A stretch of 64,000 nucleotides of DNA from Fusibacter tunisiensis (GCF_016908355.1 NZ_JAFBDT010000003.1:124001-188000); one strand, 5' to 3'. Shown: positions 25,641-34,380, counted from the first letter of the stretch. Notes: a model not told the origin generated them from the letters alone. Made by a program: numbers and translations.

Positions 25641-26882
25641 GTGAAAAATAAGAAAAAAGTGATGCTGTTGATGGGAGTGCTTTTACTGCTCTCTATTTTA
25701 TTGATTGGAATTACTTGGGAGCCCAAATTAACTGTGATTCCAGAAGTTGTCGTTGAACTTGGTGATCCATTACCTGAAGCAAATGTTTTTTTTGTTGAAG
25801 CTGTTGAAAATGCTGAATACCAAACGGATTTAAGTGAAATTGATACCAATACTCTAAAAACAAATTTTGTGAGTCTGAAAGTGGGACGCAGAACATACGA
25901 GTCCTCGATAATAGTTATTGATACCACACCGCCAACTGGTGAAACAAAAGATTTTGAAATTTGGTTGGGTGAAGGGTCTGTCAATTTGGAAGATTTTTTA
26001 GTGGCTTCCGACGATTTGACGGATGTTGTTGCAGCGTTTAAAAATGCACCGAATTTGGAACAAGCAGGTGAACAGGAGGTAATTGTTGTTCTTACAGATA
26101 CGAGTGGCAATACCACTGAACTGACAAGTGTACTCACTATTTTTGAGGACACTGAACCCCCTGTTATTGAAGGTGTTAAGAATATCCGTATATATTTGGG
26201 TGACAATATCGCTTACAGAAAAGACATCACAGTTACAGACAACCATGATGAAACCATTGATTTTGAAGTTGACAGTTCTGATGTTGATTTAAAGAAAATA
26301 GGAACTTATACAGTCGTATATACTGCGGTGGATCGAGCGGGCAATGAAACAAGCGAAACTGCAAGTGTTATTATCGAGCAAAAACCGCTTGGTAACATAA
26401 CCCAAGAAATGGTGGATGAAAAAGCAGATGCAGTTTTGGCAAAGATTATAACCGATGACATGTCAAAACTTGAAAAATTGAGAGCAGCTTACAACTGGAC
26501 GAACAAAAATGTGAAATATGTTGGCTATTCAGATAAATCAAGTTGGCTCAAAGGCGCTTATCAAGGATTTGCATATGGAACTGGTGATTGTTTCAATTAT
26601 TATGCTGTTTCTAGAGCTCTAATTTCGCGCTTGGGATATGAGTTTATACCGATTAAACGTGTTCCTGCACCGACGCGACACTATTGGCTATTGGTGGAAT
26701 ACGAAGGCCAGTGGTATCATTTTGATCCGACTGTCCGTTCTAGAGGTTATGAATTTAGTGGATTTATGAGAACACAGCCAGATGTTGAAGCCTATACTGA
26801 ACTTCTAGCAAACAGAGTCCCATCATTTTATGTTTATGATCCAACGGGTTTGCCAGAAGTTGCAACTGAACCGCTGGAATAG
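25641..26882 (+). CDS. secreted transglutaminase-like protein with Ig-like domains
   Basis: 413 residues. A signal-anchor helix (about 6-26), then three beta-sandwich repeats of bacterial Ig (DUF5011-like) type, each with 'DTTPPTGE' or 'DTEPPVIEG' linkers and 'VVYTAVDRAGNETSET', then a transglutaminase-like domain with Cys in 'GTGDCFNYYAV', His in 'TRHYWLLVEY' and Asp in 'HFDPT'. Such domains act as peptidases or amide transferases at the cell surface. I use the GTG at 25641, 8 bases after GGAG; an ATG at 25623 precedes the ribosome site. First gene of the Dlt-like operon, 30 bases before the ligase. Confidence 0.85.
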   Translation: MKNKKKVMLLMGVLLLLSILLIGITWEPKLTVIPEVVVELGDPLPEANVFFVEAVENAEYQTDLSEIDTNTLKTNFVSLKVGRRTYESSIIVIDTTPPTGETKDFEIWLGEGSVNLEDFLVASDDLTDVVAAFKNAPNLEQAGEQEVIVVLTDTSGNTTELTSVLTIFEDTEPPVIEGVKNIRIYLGDNIAYRKDITVTDNHDETIDFEVDSSDVDLKKIGTYTVVYTAVDRAGNETSETASVIIEQKPLGNITQEMVDEKADAVLAKIITDDMSKLEKLRAAYNWTNKNVKYVGYSDKSSWLKGAYQGFAYGTGDCFNYYAVSRALISRLGYEFIPIKRVPAPTRHYWLLVEYEGQWYHFDPTVRSRGYEFSGFMRTQPDVEAYTELLANRVPSFYVYDPTGLPEVATEPLE

Positions 26883-26912
26883 AAATTTTTACAACTAAAG
26901 TTAGGAGGCATT

Positions 26913-28430
26913 ATGCAAACTAATGTACTGGAGTACTTAGAAAACGCTGTCCAAAAAGCGCCTAATAAATTGGCATACTCTGATGGGACTGTTCATTTAA
27001 CATTTAAGGACGTTTCCCAGAGAAGTTTGGCAATTGGAACTTTTCTAATTGACAGAAGACACATAAATGAGCCTGTTTTAATCTTTATGAAACGGTCTCC
27101 TGAAACAATTACAGCTTATTATGGGACAATTTATGCTGGAAGTTATTATGTGCCCATTGATGAGGAAATGCCTTCAATTCGAATGTCGCTTATTATTGAA
27201 ACCGTTAAGCCAAAAGCAATGATCTGTGATCGTAAAACGGCTGAAGTGGCGGAACAAATGAATTTTGAGGGGACAATTTACTTATATGATGACATTGTTT
27301 CCACTGAAGTTAACCTTCACGCAATAGAAGCTGTTCGAAAGAGAGTCATTGACATTGACCCAATATATGTGGTATTTACATCAGGCTCTACAGGTGTTCC
27401 TAAAGGGGTTGTCGCCTGTCACCGTTCTGTTATTGATTATATCGATCAACTGTCTGAAATTCTAAATGTAAGTGAAGATACAGTTTTTGGGAATCAAACG
27501 CCATTGTATTTAGATGCCTGTTTAAAAGAACTTTTCCCAACGCTTAAGCACACGGCAACGGCCTATATTATTCCAAAGCAGTTGTTTATGTTCCCAGTTA
27601 AGTTGATTGAGTTTATGAACCTTCATAAAATCAATACGGTTTGCTGGGTGGTATCGGCATTGACAATAATTTCAAGCTTAAAGGCTTTTGATAAGGTGAT
27701 TCCTGAACATTTGAAGACAGTTGCTTTTGGGAGTGAAGTTTTTCCAGTAAAACAGTTTAATTTATGGAAAAAAACGCTGCCGGAAGCTCGGTTTATCAAT
27801 TTATATGGACCAACTGAAGCAACGGGAATGTCTACTTTTTATGAAGCAGATCGTTTTTTTGAAGAGGATGAGATTATTCCAATTGGTAAGGCGTTTAAAA
27901 ATACGGATGTGATGCTCATTACTGAGGACAACCAGTTGGCGGAACCCGGTGAAATTGGAGAAATATGTATTAGGGGCACATCTGTCACTATGGGGTATTA
28001 TGGTGCGTTTGACAAAACCAATACTGTATTTGTTCAAAATCCTTTAAACCCACATTTTTTGGAAACGATTTATAAAACGGGTGATATTGGGCGTAAAGAT
28101 CCAGATGGTAACCTGTATTTTGTTTCTAGAAAAGACCATCAAATTAAACACATGGGCCACAGAATAGAACTCGGTGAAATTGAAATGAATGCCAACCGGA
28201 TTGAAGGGATTCACAGTGCGTGTTGCATTTATGATAAGAAGACTGAAAAAATCAATTTGTTTTACGATGGAACAACGGAGTCTAAAGAAGTGCTTAAGCA
28301 TTTAAAAGCGGCCCTTCCTCGGTATATGGTGCCAACTCGAATTCATCCAATTGCAAAGATGCCACTTACGGCTAATGGAAAAATTGATCGGGTTTACTTA
28401 AAATCATTAATTGAAAATGGAGAGGTATAA
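26913..28430 (+). CDS. DltA-like AMP-forming ligase
   Basis: 505 residues. Adenylates a carboxylic acid (D-alanine in DltA) and loads it on the carrier encoded 2 bases downstream. Core motif 'VFTSGSTGVPKGVV' near 152-165, 'NLYGPTEATGMS' near 296, 'YKTGDIGRKDPDGNL' near 387-401, and the C-terminal lysine in 'LTANGKIDR'. Size fits DltA (about 500). The real substrate could be another amino or hydroxy acid; the binding-pocket code cannot be judged by eye. GTTAGGAGG ribosome site. Confidence 0.85.
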   Translation: MQTNVLEYLENAVQKAPNKLAYSDGTVHLTFKDVSQRSLAIGTFLIDRRHINEPVLIFMKRSPETITAYYGTIYAGSYYVPIDEEMPSIRMSLIIETVKPKAMICDRKTAEVAEQMNFEGTIYLYDDIVSTEVNLHAIEAVRKRVIDIDPIYVVFTSGSTGVPKGVVACHRSVIDYIDQLSEILNVSEDTVFGNQTPLYLDACLKELFPTLKHTATAYIIPKQLFMFPVKLIEFMNLHKINTVCWVVSALTIISSLKAFDKVIPEHLKTVAFGSEVFPVKQFNLWKKTLPEARFINLYGPTEATGMSTFYEADRFFEEDEIIPIGKAFKNTDVMLITEDNQLAEPGEIGEICIRGTSVTMGYYGAFDKTNTVFVQNPLNPHFLETIYKTGDIGRKDPDGNLYFVSRKDHQIKHMGHRIELGEIEMNANRIEGIHSACCIYDKKTEKINLFYDGTTESKEVLKHLKAALPRYMVPTRIHPIAKMPLTANGKIDRVYLKSLIENGEV

Positions 28431-28432
28431 AT

Positions 28433-28663
28433 ATGAAAGAGTTGATAGAAATTTTAAAAGGCTTACATCCGGATGTTGATTTTGAAAACACAACCACTTT
28501 AATTGACGATCAAATCTTGGATTCTTTTGACATTATAACCCTAATAACAGAAATTGATTCTGTTTTTGATGTTCAAATTCCGGCTGAGGAGATTGTACCT
28601 GAGCGTTTCAATTCCGCAAAAGCCCTTTACGAACTTATAGAAGAACTTTTAGAAGATAATTAG
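28433..28663 (+). CDS. acyl/peptidyl carrier protein (DltC-like)
   Basis: 76 residues, carrier protein fold. Phosphopantetheine would attach to Ser31 in 'ILDSFDIITL', followed by the usual helix II ('LITEIDSVFDVQIPAEEI'). It accepts the activated acid from the DltA-like ligase and passes it to the MBOAT protein. 2 bases after the ligase stop and 23 before the MBOAT start, so it is part of the operon. Confidence 0.9.
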   Translation: MKELIEILKGLHPDVDFENTTTLIDDQILDSFDIITLITEIDSVFDVQIPAEEIVPERFNSAKALYELIEELLEDN

Positions 28664-28686
28664 TCTTTTATTGAAAGAGGAAATAT

Positions 28687-30279
28687 ATGCTTTTTACATC
28701 TTATGGGTTTATTGGATTTCTAGCTGTACTGTTTGTGCTGTATTATTTAATTCCAAAACGGTTTCAATGGATTTTACTCTTGCTTGGCAGTTATGTGTTT
28801 TATACTTTGGCCAGTCCAAAGTATATGCTCTATATTTTAGCAACAACTGTCACAACTTTTTATGCAGCCAAATACATTGGGCGATTGACTGTAGAACAAA
28901 AAAAATACATTAAAATTAATAAAGAGACGTTAACGAGCGAAGAAAAAAAGACTTACAAGGCAAAAATCAAAACAGTTCAAAAAAAGTGGCTTATTGGAAC
29001 AATGCTTTTGAATTTTGGTATTCTTGCAGTTGCAAAATATACAAATTTTGCAATTGCCAACTTGAATTATATGTTTGAAGCGACAGGTCAATCTTTTCAA
29101 CTGTCTTTTTGGAATATTGCTTTGCCAATGGGGATCTCTTTTTATACGTTTCAAAGTATGGGTTACCTCATTGATGTTTACAGGGGAAAATATGAGGCGC
29201 AAAATCATCTCCCTAAATTCGCCCTATTTGTTTCGTTTTTTCCCCAATTGATTCAGGGACCTATCAGTCGATATGATGATATGTCTAAGACGCTGTATCA
29301 AGAACATTCATATGATCAAAACACTGTAAAAAGGGGTTTCCAGAGAATTCTTTGGGGGTATTTCAAAAAAGTTGTTATTGCAGATCGTTTGTTGGTTGCT
29401 GTAACCACTATTGTGCAAGCACCAGAAGTGTATGATGGTGTTTTTGTGTTTATTGGAATGCTCTTGTATGCGTATCAATTGTATGCAGATTTTACAGGTG
29501 GTATTGATATTACTATAGGTATTGCTCAAGTTTTTGGCGTTCAACTAAAGGAAAACTTCCAGCAGCCGTATTTTTCAAAAAACATAGCAGAATACTGGCG
29601 CCGCTGGCATATTACCATGGGAACTTGGTTTAAAGACTATTTGTTCTATCCTATTTCTGTCAGTAAACCCATGCTCAAATTGTCGAAGTTCTCAAGGCAA
29701 AAATTTGGAGATGCAATAGGAAAGCGAATTCCAGTTTATCTGGCAACGCTAATTGTGTGGTTTACCACAGGTTTGTGGCATGGCTCCAGTTGGAATTTTA
29801 TTGTCTGGGGCTTGATGAATGGTATTGTTATAATTCTATCTTTAGAAATGAAGCCTTTTTATGAGTGGTTTCATGGCAAATTCAATGTTCAGCACTTATG
29901 GTATTTTAAACTATTCCAGATTATTCGAACGATTCTGTTGATGAGTTCAATTCGAATGTTTGATACCTATCGAAATGTGCCGCTTACATTTAAAATGTTT
30001 GGAACGATGTTTACAAGATTCGATATTTCAGACCTTTGGAATCGAGACTTAATGGGTTTTGGACTTAGTCTTGGTGACTATGTGATTTTATTTGTTTGTT
30101 TGATTGTTTTAGTTTTGGTTAGTACCATTCAAACACGCGGGAGCGTTCGGGATTGGCTTTCTCAAAAGTCGCCAGTTTTCCAATATGCTGTACATTATGC
30201 CTTGATTTTGGCATTGCTTGTGTTTGGTGCTTATGGTATTAATTATGACTCAAGTCAATTTATTTACAATCAGTTTTAG
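28687..30279 (+). CDS. MBOAT family O-acyltransferase (DltB/AlgI-like)
   Basis: 530 residues, about 11 transmembrane helices. Signature 'YWRRWHITMGTWFKDYLFYP' and catalytic His365 in 'TTGLWHGSSWNFIVWGL'. It should move the acyl group from the carrier across the membrane to a surface acceptor. Closer in motif layout to AlgI/PatA-type proteins than to short DltB, with an extra cytoplasmic loop (about 75-100, 'KINKETLTSEEKKTYKAKIK'). GAAAGAGGAA ribosome site. Flanked by carrier and SGNH genes. Confidence 0.9.
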   Translation: MLFTSYGFIGFLAVLFVLYYLIPKRFQWILLLLGSYVFYTLASPKYMLYILATTVTTFYAAKYIGRLTVEQKKYIKINKETLTSEEKKTYKAKIKTVQKKWLIGTMLLNFGILAVAKYTNFAIANLNYMFEATGQSFQLSFWNIALPMGISFYTFQSMGYLIDVYRGKYEAQNHLPKFALFVSFFPQLIQGPISRYDDMSKTLYQEHSYDQNTVKRGFQRILWGYFKKVVIADRLLVAVTTIVQAPEVYDGVFVFIGMLLYAYQLYADFTGGIDITIGIAQVFGVQLKENFQQPYFSKNIAEYWRRWHITMGTWFKDYLFYPISVSKPMLKLSKFSRQKFGDAIGKRIPVYLATLIVWFTTGLWHGSSWNFIVWGLMNGIVIILSLEMKPFYEWFHGKFNVQHLWYFKLFQIIRTILLMSSIRMFDTYRNVPLTFKMFGTMFTRFDISDLWNRDLMGFGLSLGDYVILFVCLIVLVLVSTIQTRGSVRDWLSQKSPVFQYAVHYALILALLVFGAYGINYDSSQFIYNQF

Positions 30280-30287
30280 GAGTGATT

Positions 30288-31370
30288 ATGCGTAGAAAGT
30301 ATATATGGAATAGTCTTGGTATCATATTTCTTCTTGTTTCTCTGGTGTTCCTGCAAAATCTATTTATGCCTAAATATGCTTCTGGAATTGTTGAAGGGGG
30401 CATGATTGAAACCTATTATGACGAGCCCAAGAACCATGATGTGATTTTTATTGGCGATTGTGAAGTCTATGGTAATTTTTCGCCAGTAACATTATGGAAA
30501 GAATATGGCATTAAAAGTTTTATTAGAGGCAGTGCACAGCAGCTTATTTGGCATTCTTACTATCTTATGGAAGAAACATTAAAATATGAAAAGCCAGATG
30601 TAATTGTTTTTAATGTCTTGTCGTTAAAGTACAATGAACCCCAACGGGAAGCCTACAATAGGATGACGCTTGACGGCATGAAGTTGTCAATGACAAAAAT
30701 AAGGGCTATTCAGGCTTCGATGTTGGAAGAGGAGTCCCTTGTTGAATATATTTTTCCATTTTTAAGATACCACACGAGATGGAATGAATTGACACAGGAT
30801 GATTTCAACTACCTTATTGACAAACCGGATTTGTTTCATAATGGTTATTACATGAGAGTTGATGTAAATCCTGTAACATCAATCCCACGAAAGAGGCCTT
30901 TGCCGGACTATTCATTTGGAGAAAATGCCATGTCGTATTTAGACGGGATGGTTGCACTTGCTAAAGAAAACGATGTAGAGCTTGTGCTTATAAAAGCACC
31001 AACAATTTACCCGGTTTGGTATGATGAATGGGATGACTTTATAACAGAATATGCAGACAAACAGGGTTTAATGTATGTTAATTTGTTGGAACGTGCTGAT
31101 GAGATTGGCATTGATTTTCAAACGGATACCTATGATGGGGGCTTGCATATGAATTTAGCAGGGGCCGAAAAACTGTCTCGGTATTTTGGAAATATATTGG
31201 TTGAAGCGTTTGAACTTGAAGACCATAGAAACAATCTTGAAGTTAAAGGTGTTTGGTCAGAAAAAGTTGCCTTTTATCAGGAGATGATTGACAGTCAAGT
31301 AGCAGAAATAGAGCGTTATGGCCATTTAGTATCGTGGGGAAATCCACGGGAAGAGGATGAAGAGGAGTAA
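30288..31370 (+). CDS. SGNH/GDSL-like membrane-anchored protein with Cys at the nucleophile
   Basis: 360 residues: signal-anchor (about 6-26), then an SGNH-hydrolase fold. Block I reads 'VIFIGDCEVYGNFSP', with Cys58 where GDSL enzymes have Ser; block V 'YDGGLHMNLAG' keeps Asp283 and His287. It occupies the DltD position of the operon, where an SGNH protein helps transfer acyl groups to teichoic acid. From memory, related Clostridia proteins share this Cys. Start at ATG 30288 behind AGGAG (30278-30282). It overlaps nothing, 8 bases after the MBOAT stop. Confidence 0.8.
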   Translation: MRRKYIWNSLGIIFLLVSLVFLQNLFMPKYASGIVEGGMIETYYDEPKNHDVIFIGDCEVYGNFSPVTLWKEYGIKSFIRGSAQQLIWHSYYLMEETLKYEKPDVIVFNVLSLKYNEPQREAYNRMTLDGMKLSMTKIRAIQASMLEEESLVEYIFPFLRYHTRWNELTQDDFNYLIDKPDLFHNGYYMRVDVNPVTSIPRKRPLPDYSFGENAMSYLDGMVALAKENDVELVLIKAPTIYPVWYDEWDDFITEYADKQGLMYVNLLERADEIGIDFQTDTYDGGLHMNLAGAEKLSRYFGNILVEAFELEDHRNNLEVKGVWSEKVAFYQEMIDSQVAEIERYGHLVSWGNPREEDEEE

Positions 31371-31375
31371 GTGTT

Positions 31376-31948
31376 ATGAAAAAAATAACGGTGATATTAG
31401 GCGTAATCCTAGTTTTTACATGGGCTTTAGTTGGGTGTTCTGAATCTGAAACACCTACAAATGACCCAATTCAGGAGACAACACAGGAAGCGACTGAAAC
31501 TGAAGAAACAACGGAGACAGAGTCTGTGACAGAACTCGCCCCTGAAACATATGTTTTTGAAATTGATGGTACTGTTATTCAAATGCATGAAAGCGCTGCA
31601 CCTGTTTTAGAGGCACTCGGCAAAGAGACATCTTATTTTGAAGCGGAGAGTTGTGCTTTTCAAGGACTCGATCGAATGTATGGTTATGGGTCGTATGAAG
31701 TTGTGACCTATGAGCGGGATGGGGATGAATACGTCTTAAGTGTTGTCTTATATGATGATACCGTGAAGACACAAGAAGGCCTTCGACTTTTTGAAAATCG
31801 TGACCGCGTGCTTGAGATCTATGGGGAACCAGATTTAGGGAATGATAAGTTGATGGTATATGAGGATGAGATTACAGTTTTGTCTATTGTTTTAGATGAT
31901 GCAGGTCAAGTTATTAGTATTGAATACAATGCCGTTGTTGGTGAATAA
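31376..31948 (+). CDS. lipoprotein of unknown function
   Basis: 190 residues. Lipobox 'LVGC' (Cys near 21), then a Thr/Glu-rich flexible linker (about 22-60), then a compact alpha/beta domain (about 62-190) with no family I recognise. Five bases after the SGNH gene and before a strong terminator, so it is the last gene of the Dlt-like operon. A matching small lipoprotein opens the second MBOAT module at 53626, suggesting these lipoproteins are working partners. Confidence 0.7.
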   Translation: MKKITVILGVILVFTWALVGCSESETPTNDPIQETTQEATETEETTETESVTELAPETYVFEIDGTVIQMHESAAPVLEALGKETSYFEAESCAFQGLDRMYGYGSYEVVTYERDGDEYVLSVVLYDDTVKTQEGLRLFENRDRVLEIYGEPDLGNDKLMVYEDEITVLSIVLDDAGQVISIEYNAVVGE

Positions 31949-31960
31949 ATCAATTTAAAG

Positions 31961-32018
31961 AAAAGCGTTATTGCAAAATGTGAAGACAATAAGTCCATTT
32001 TGCAATAACGCTTTTTGT
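31961..32018. terminator. strong bidirectional terminator ending the Dlt-like operon
   Basis: A perfect 20-bp stem: AAAAGCGTTATTGCAAAATG (31961-31980) with its complement at 31996-32015, followed by TTTGTTTTT. It also terminates the convergent gene at 32021. Confidence 0.9.
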
Positions 32019-32020
32019 TT

Positions 32021-32263
32021 TTACGTAAATAGAAGTCTGAGTTTTTCATAGGGTAACTGAATTTCATTTGAGTGTGTTTCATAATCAATGACGTGTTCTG
32101 CTAAAAGTAGTGTTGCCATCTCATTACCAGCGAAACTTTTATAAAGCAATTCTAGAAGGTCATCTTCACCCAAATCTTTATAGTTAATAATGGAATTGGG
32201 ATTGGAATTTGTCTTGATTTCATAGGCAAAATCATATATTTTTTTACGATTTATTTTCTCCAT
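32021..32263 (-). CDS. small protein of unknown function
   Basis: 80 residues, charged, predicted helical ('EKINRKKIYDFAYEIKTNSN', 'EDDLLELLYKSFAGNEMATL'). Perfect AGGAGG six bases before the ATG supports translation. No motif recognised and no membrane segment. Lies alone between a terminator and the MFS gene upstream (112 bases). Confidence 0.6.
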   Translation of the reverse strand: MEKINRKKIYDFAYEIKTNSNPNSIINYKDLGEDDLLELLYKSFAGNEMATLLLAEHVIDYETHSNEIQLPYEKLRLLFT

Positions 32264-32375
32264 AGTTAACCTCCTGTAAGTCCTTGTTCATTATACAAAT
32301 ACAACATCTTAAAAGCAAGTGAGTTTTTGTAAAATGAATCGAATATCTGGGAGGTTGCAGGACATTTGTCCTATA

Positions 32376-33581
32376 TTAGCCTTCTGCTTGATAATGCTTT
32401 GTTCTTGTTATAAACAGGAAAGCCGTAAAGTAGGCTAAAGCAGTAATGATAAAAGCACTTCCAAAACCAATTAGGTCAACAAATGCACCAACAATAAGAG
32501 GGCCAGAGATTGCTGCAAGTGATGAGGCAAAATAGTAAAGTCCTGTGTAGGTTCCAATATATTCTTCCGTTGTACGTTCCACAACCATAGGATAGGAGTT
32601 TATATTAATAAGTGACCAAAAAAATCCACCAATTAGCATCAAGGCAATCATAATGAGTTTATTAAAAGGAAAGAGTGTTCCAATAGTGGCTAAAAGGACG
32701 AAAACACTTGTGTCTCCAATAAGTCCAATTAGGATTGTTCTTTTTTTGCCGAGTTTTGTGCCTATAAACCCAGCAGGTATGGCAGATGCCAAAAATGCAA
32801 GTGCAAAGAAACTTAAGATAAAAGAGGCATCTGAGACATCAAGGCCAAGAAATTGAACACAATAATTGCTAAATGTTGCCTCTAGTCCCTGATAGCCAAC
32901 AAACCAGAAGAAAATTGCAAATAAGATATAGGCAATGGACTTGTCATGGTTTTCAACAATTGATTTAACAGAGTCTTTTAAGCTGATGCGGTCTTCTTTG
33001 GATATCTCACCTATAGCAGGCTCTTTGATGTATTTAAGCAGTAGAAAGAGTGCAATTCCCATGAGTAGGGCGGTAAATAAAAATGGGTAGTTCCTGTTGG
33101 CTCTATATAAAAAAGACCCGCCCATTAAGACAAATACCGACGCAAGACCACCCATGAAATTTATAATACCATTTGCCTTACTCCTAAGTGGCGGGGGCGT
33201 GATGTCGGGCATAAGGGCAACAGTAGGTGCTCTAAAAATTGCCATTGCAAAGTTTAATATTGTAATAATAAGTATTAGGTTCCAAAAGCCAGTATAATTT
33301 GGGAGCAAAATAAACATAAGTGCGGATACAGGGATACCAACCATCAAATAGGGCATCCGCCTGCCAAACCGTGTTTGCGTGCTGTCACTTAAAGTGGCAA
33401 TGACGGGAATCATAAACACTGCAAGAATATTATCCAGTGTCATGATGGCATTGATTTGGAACTGACTGTCTAAAAAGTCCCTGAGAAATATGGGAACATA
33501 GACGTTGTAAAGTGGCCAAACTAACGAGACCGAAAAGAATCCAAGGCCAAGTAGAAATGTTTTTTTTACATCGAGTTTCAT
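32376..33581 (-). CDS. MFS transporter (GPH/SLC45-like)
   Basis: 401 residues, 11-12 transmembrane helices. The 2/3 loop 'LSDSTQTRFGRRMPYLMVG' is the signature of the glycoside-pentoside-hexuronide and SLC45 sugar-cation symporter groups rather than drug exporters, so a sugar or glycoside substrate is most likely. The 8/9 loop 'GTKLGKKRTILIG' is typical. No catabolic genes adjoin it. TGGAG ribosome site. Confidence 0.8.
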   Translation of the reverse strand: MKLDVKKTFLLGLGFFSVSLVWPLYNVYVPIFLRDFLDSQFQINAIMTLDNILAVFMIPVIATLSDSTQTRFGRRMPYLMVGIPVSALMFILLPNYTGFWNLILIITILNFAMAIFRAPTVALMPDITPPPLRSKANGIINFMGGLASVFVLMGGSFLYRANRNYPFLFTALLMGIALFLLLKYIKEPAIGEISKEDRISLKDSVKSIVENHDKSIAYILFAIFFWFVGYQGLEATFSNYCVQFLGLDVSDASFILSFFALAFLASAIPAGFIGTKLGKKRTILIGLIGDTSVFVLLATIGTLFPFNKLIMIALMLIGGFFWSLININSYPMVVERTTEEYIGTYTGLYYFASSLAAISGPLIVGAFVDLIGFGSAFIITALAYFTAFLFITRTKHYQAEG

Positions 33582-33659
33582 GGTGTAATCTCCATTCTCA
33601 TAAATGTATTTTGATAAGAATAGTATTCGTTATAATTCTGAAAATCCCTTTTAATTCGT

Positions 33660-33688
33660 TTGAATTTTTAAAATAGTTATTGTATAAT
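33660..33688 (+). promoter_or_regulatory. sigma-A promoter of a short transcript
   Basis: TTGAAT (33660-33665), 17-base spacer, perfect TATAAT (33683-33688). A terminator follows only 60 bases later. Confidence 0.65.
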
Positions 33689-33694
33689 TATATC

Positions 33695-33780
33695 AATTAA
33701 ATTTCACTACTTCATTTGGAGTAAGGCAGTTATGAATAGTAGATGGACCAAGTGTAGAGCGAATCACTTGGTTTTTGTTT
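33695..33780 (+). ncRNA. candidate small RNA or leader (about 85 nt)
   Basis: The stretch between the promoter (33660-33688) and the intrinsic terminator (33747-33780) would give an RNA of about 85 bases. A 25-codon frame with start 33732 runs through the hairpin but has a poor ribosome site. It matches no riboswitch I know. It may be the leader of the broken gene at 33799, or an independent sRNA. Confidence 0.4.
33747..33780 (+). terminator. intrinsic terminator
   Basis: ACCAAGTG (33747-33754) pairs with CACTTGGT (33765-33772), followed by TTTTGTTTT. It lies upstream of, not after, a recognisable gene. Confidence 0.7.
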
Positions 33781-33798
33781 TAAATGACGGGGGCAAGA

Positions 33799-33985
33799 AT
33801 GAAACTTAGGAAATTGGTTAAAGCCGTATTGGTTGGGGTTGTTTTATTTATAGGCGTTGTCATTTGGGTTTGATGAATCGGTGGAAATTATTAAGAATTC
33901 ATCGGGAAGTCATTTTGATCCTTATTTGGTCAGTTTGTTCTTGAAACATATTGATGTAATTAAAAGCATTTATGATGGGGCATAG
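33799..33985 (+). pseudogene. remnant of a membrane protein with HD-GYP end
   Basis: From an ATG at 33799 a basic-hydrophobic anchor 'MKLRKLVKAVLVGVVLFIGV' runs 24 codons to a stop at 33871. A second frame from 33872 reads 'DESVEIIKNSSGSHFDPYLV' then 'SLFLKHIDVIKSIY', the usual last helix of an HD-GYP phosphodiesterase ('G.HFDP.LV..F'). The two parts are a start and an end with the body missing, so this is a deletion remnant of one or two genes. The rest of the 33582-34002 gap holds only the promoter and terminator above. Confidence 0.5.
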
Positions 33986-34002
33986 AGTGTTGGAGGGATT
34001 TT

Positions 34003-34305
34003 ATGAATCAATTTAATCCGGATGCCAGTTTGGCAAATATGTGGAAGGCTTATCACAATATGCCTTCTAAAACAACAATTTTAGACCGTATTATCGAAAA
34101 AGAAAAAGCGGCTCAACAGTCTGAGATTCAAAATGCAGTTGCTGAGGCTACAAGTCGGGACCATATTCAATCTAAAAAAGTAGAAGGTCTTTTCTTTGAG
34201 CGGCTCGAACGGGCTAAGCAAAATCAAAGTGAAAATACAATTGCTGCCATAAATGAGATAAGACGATTTATTGGGAAAGGCATGAAAGTGGATCAATACG
34301 TATGA
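34003..34305 (+). CDS. small helical protein of unknown function
   Basis: 100 residues, no membrane segment or cysteine, highly charged and probably coiled coil ('LDRIIEKEKAAQQSEIQNAV', 'FFERLERAKQNQSENTIAAI'). GGAGGGATTTT ribosome site gives a firm start. Not recognised. It is followed by its own terminator. Confidence 0.55.
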   Translation: MNQFNPDASLANMWKAYHNMPSKTTILDRIIEKEKAAQQSEIQNAVAEATSRDHIQSKKVEGLFFERLERAKQNQSENTIAAINEIRRFIGKGMKVDQYV

Positions 34306-34311
34306 CATAAA

Positions 34312-34380
34312 AATATGCGCCTCTTGATAGTAAACAGTTTTTATTTTGACTGCCTACTATAAGAGGTGCATATTATTTTT
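34312..34380. terminator. long-stem terminator
   Basis: AATATGCGCCTCTTGATAGTA (34312-34332) pairs with the segment 34354-34374 with a few mismatches, then ATTTTTTG. Convergent genes lie on both sides. Confidence 0.7.

Noticed and set aside
25547-26206. 219-codon minus-strand reading frame opposite the transglutaminase gene
   Set aside because: Low-complexity Ser/Thr/Val translation, no ribosome site, and fully opposite a gene with clear domains and start. Shadow frame.
33695-33780. c-di-GMP (GEMM), preQ1 or fluoride riboswitch in the short transcript
   Set aside because: None of the conserved core sequences of these classes are present; left as an unclassified candidate RNA.
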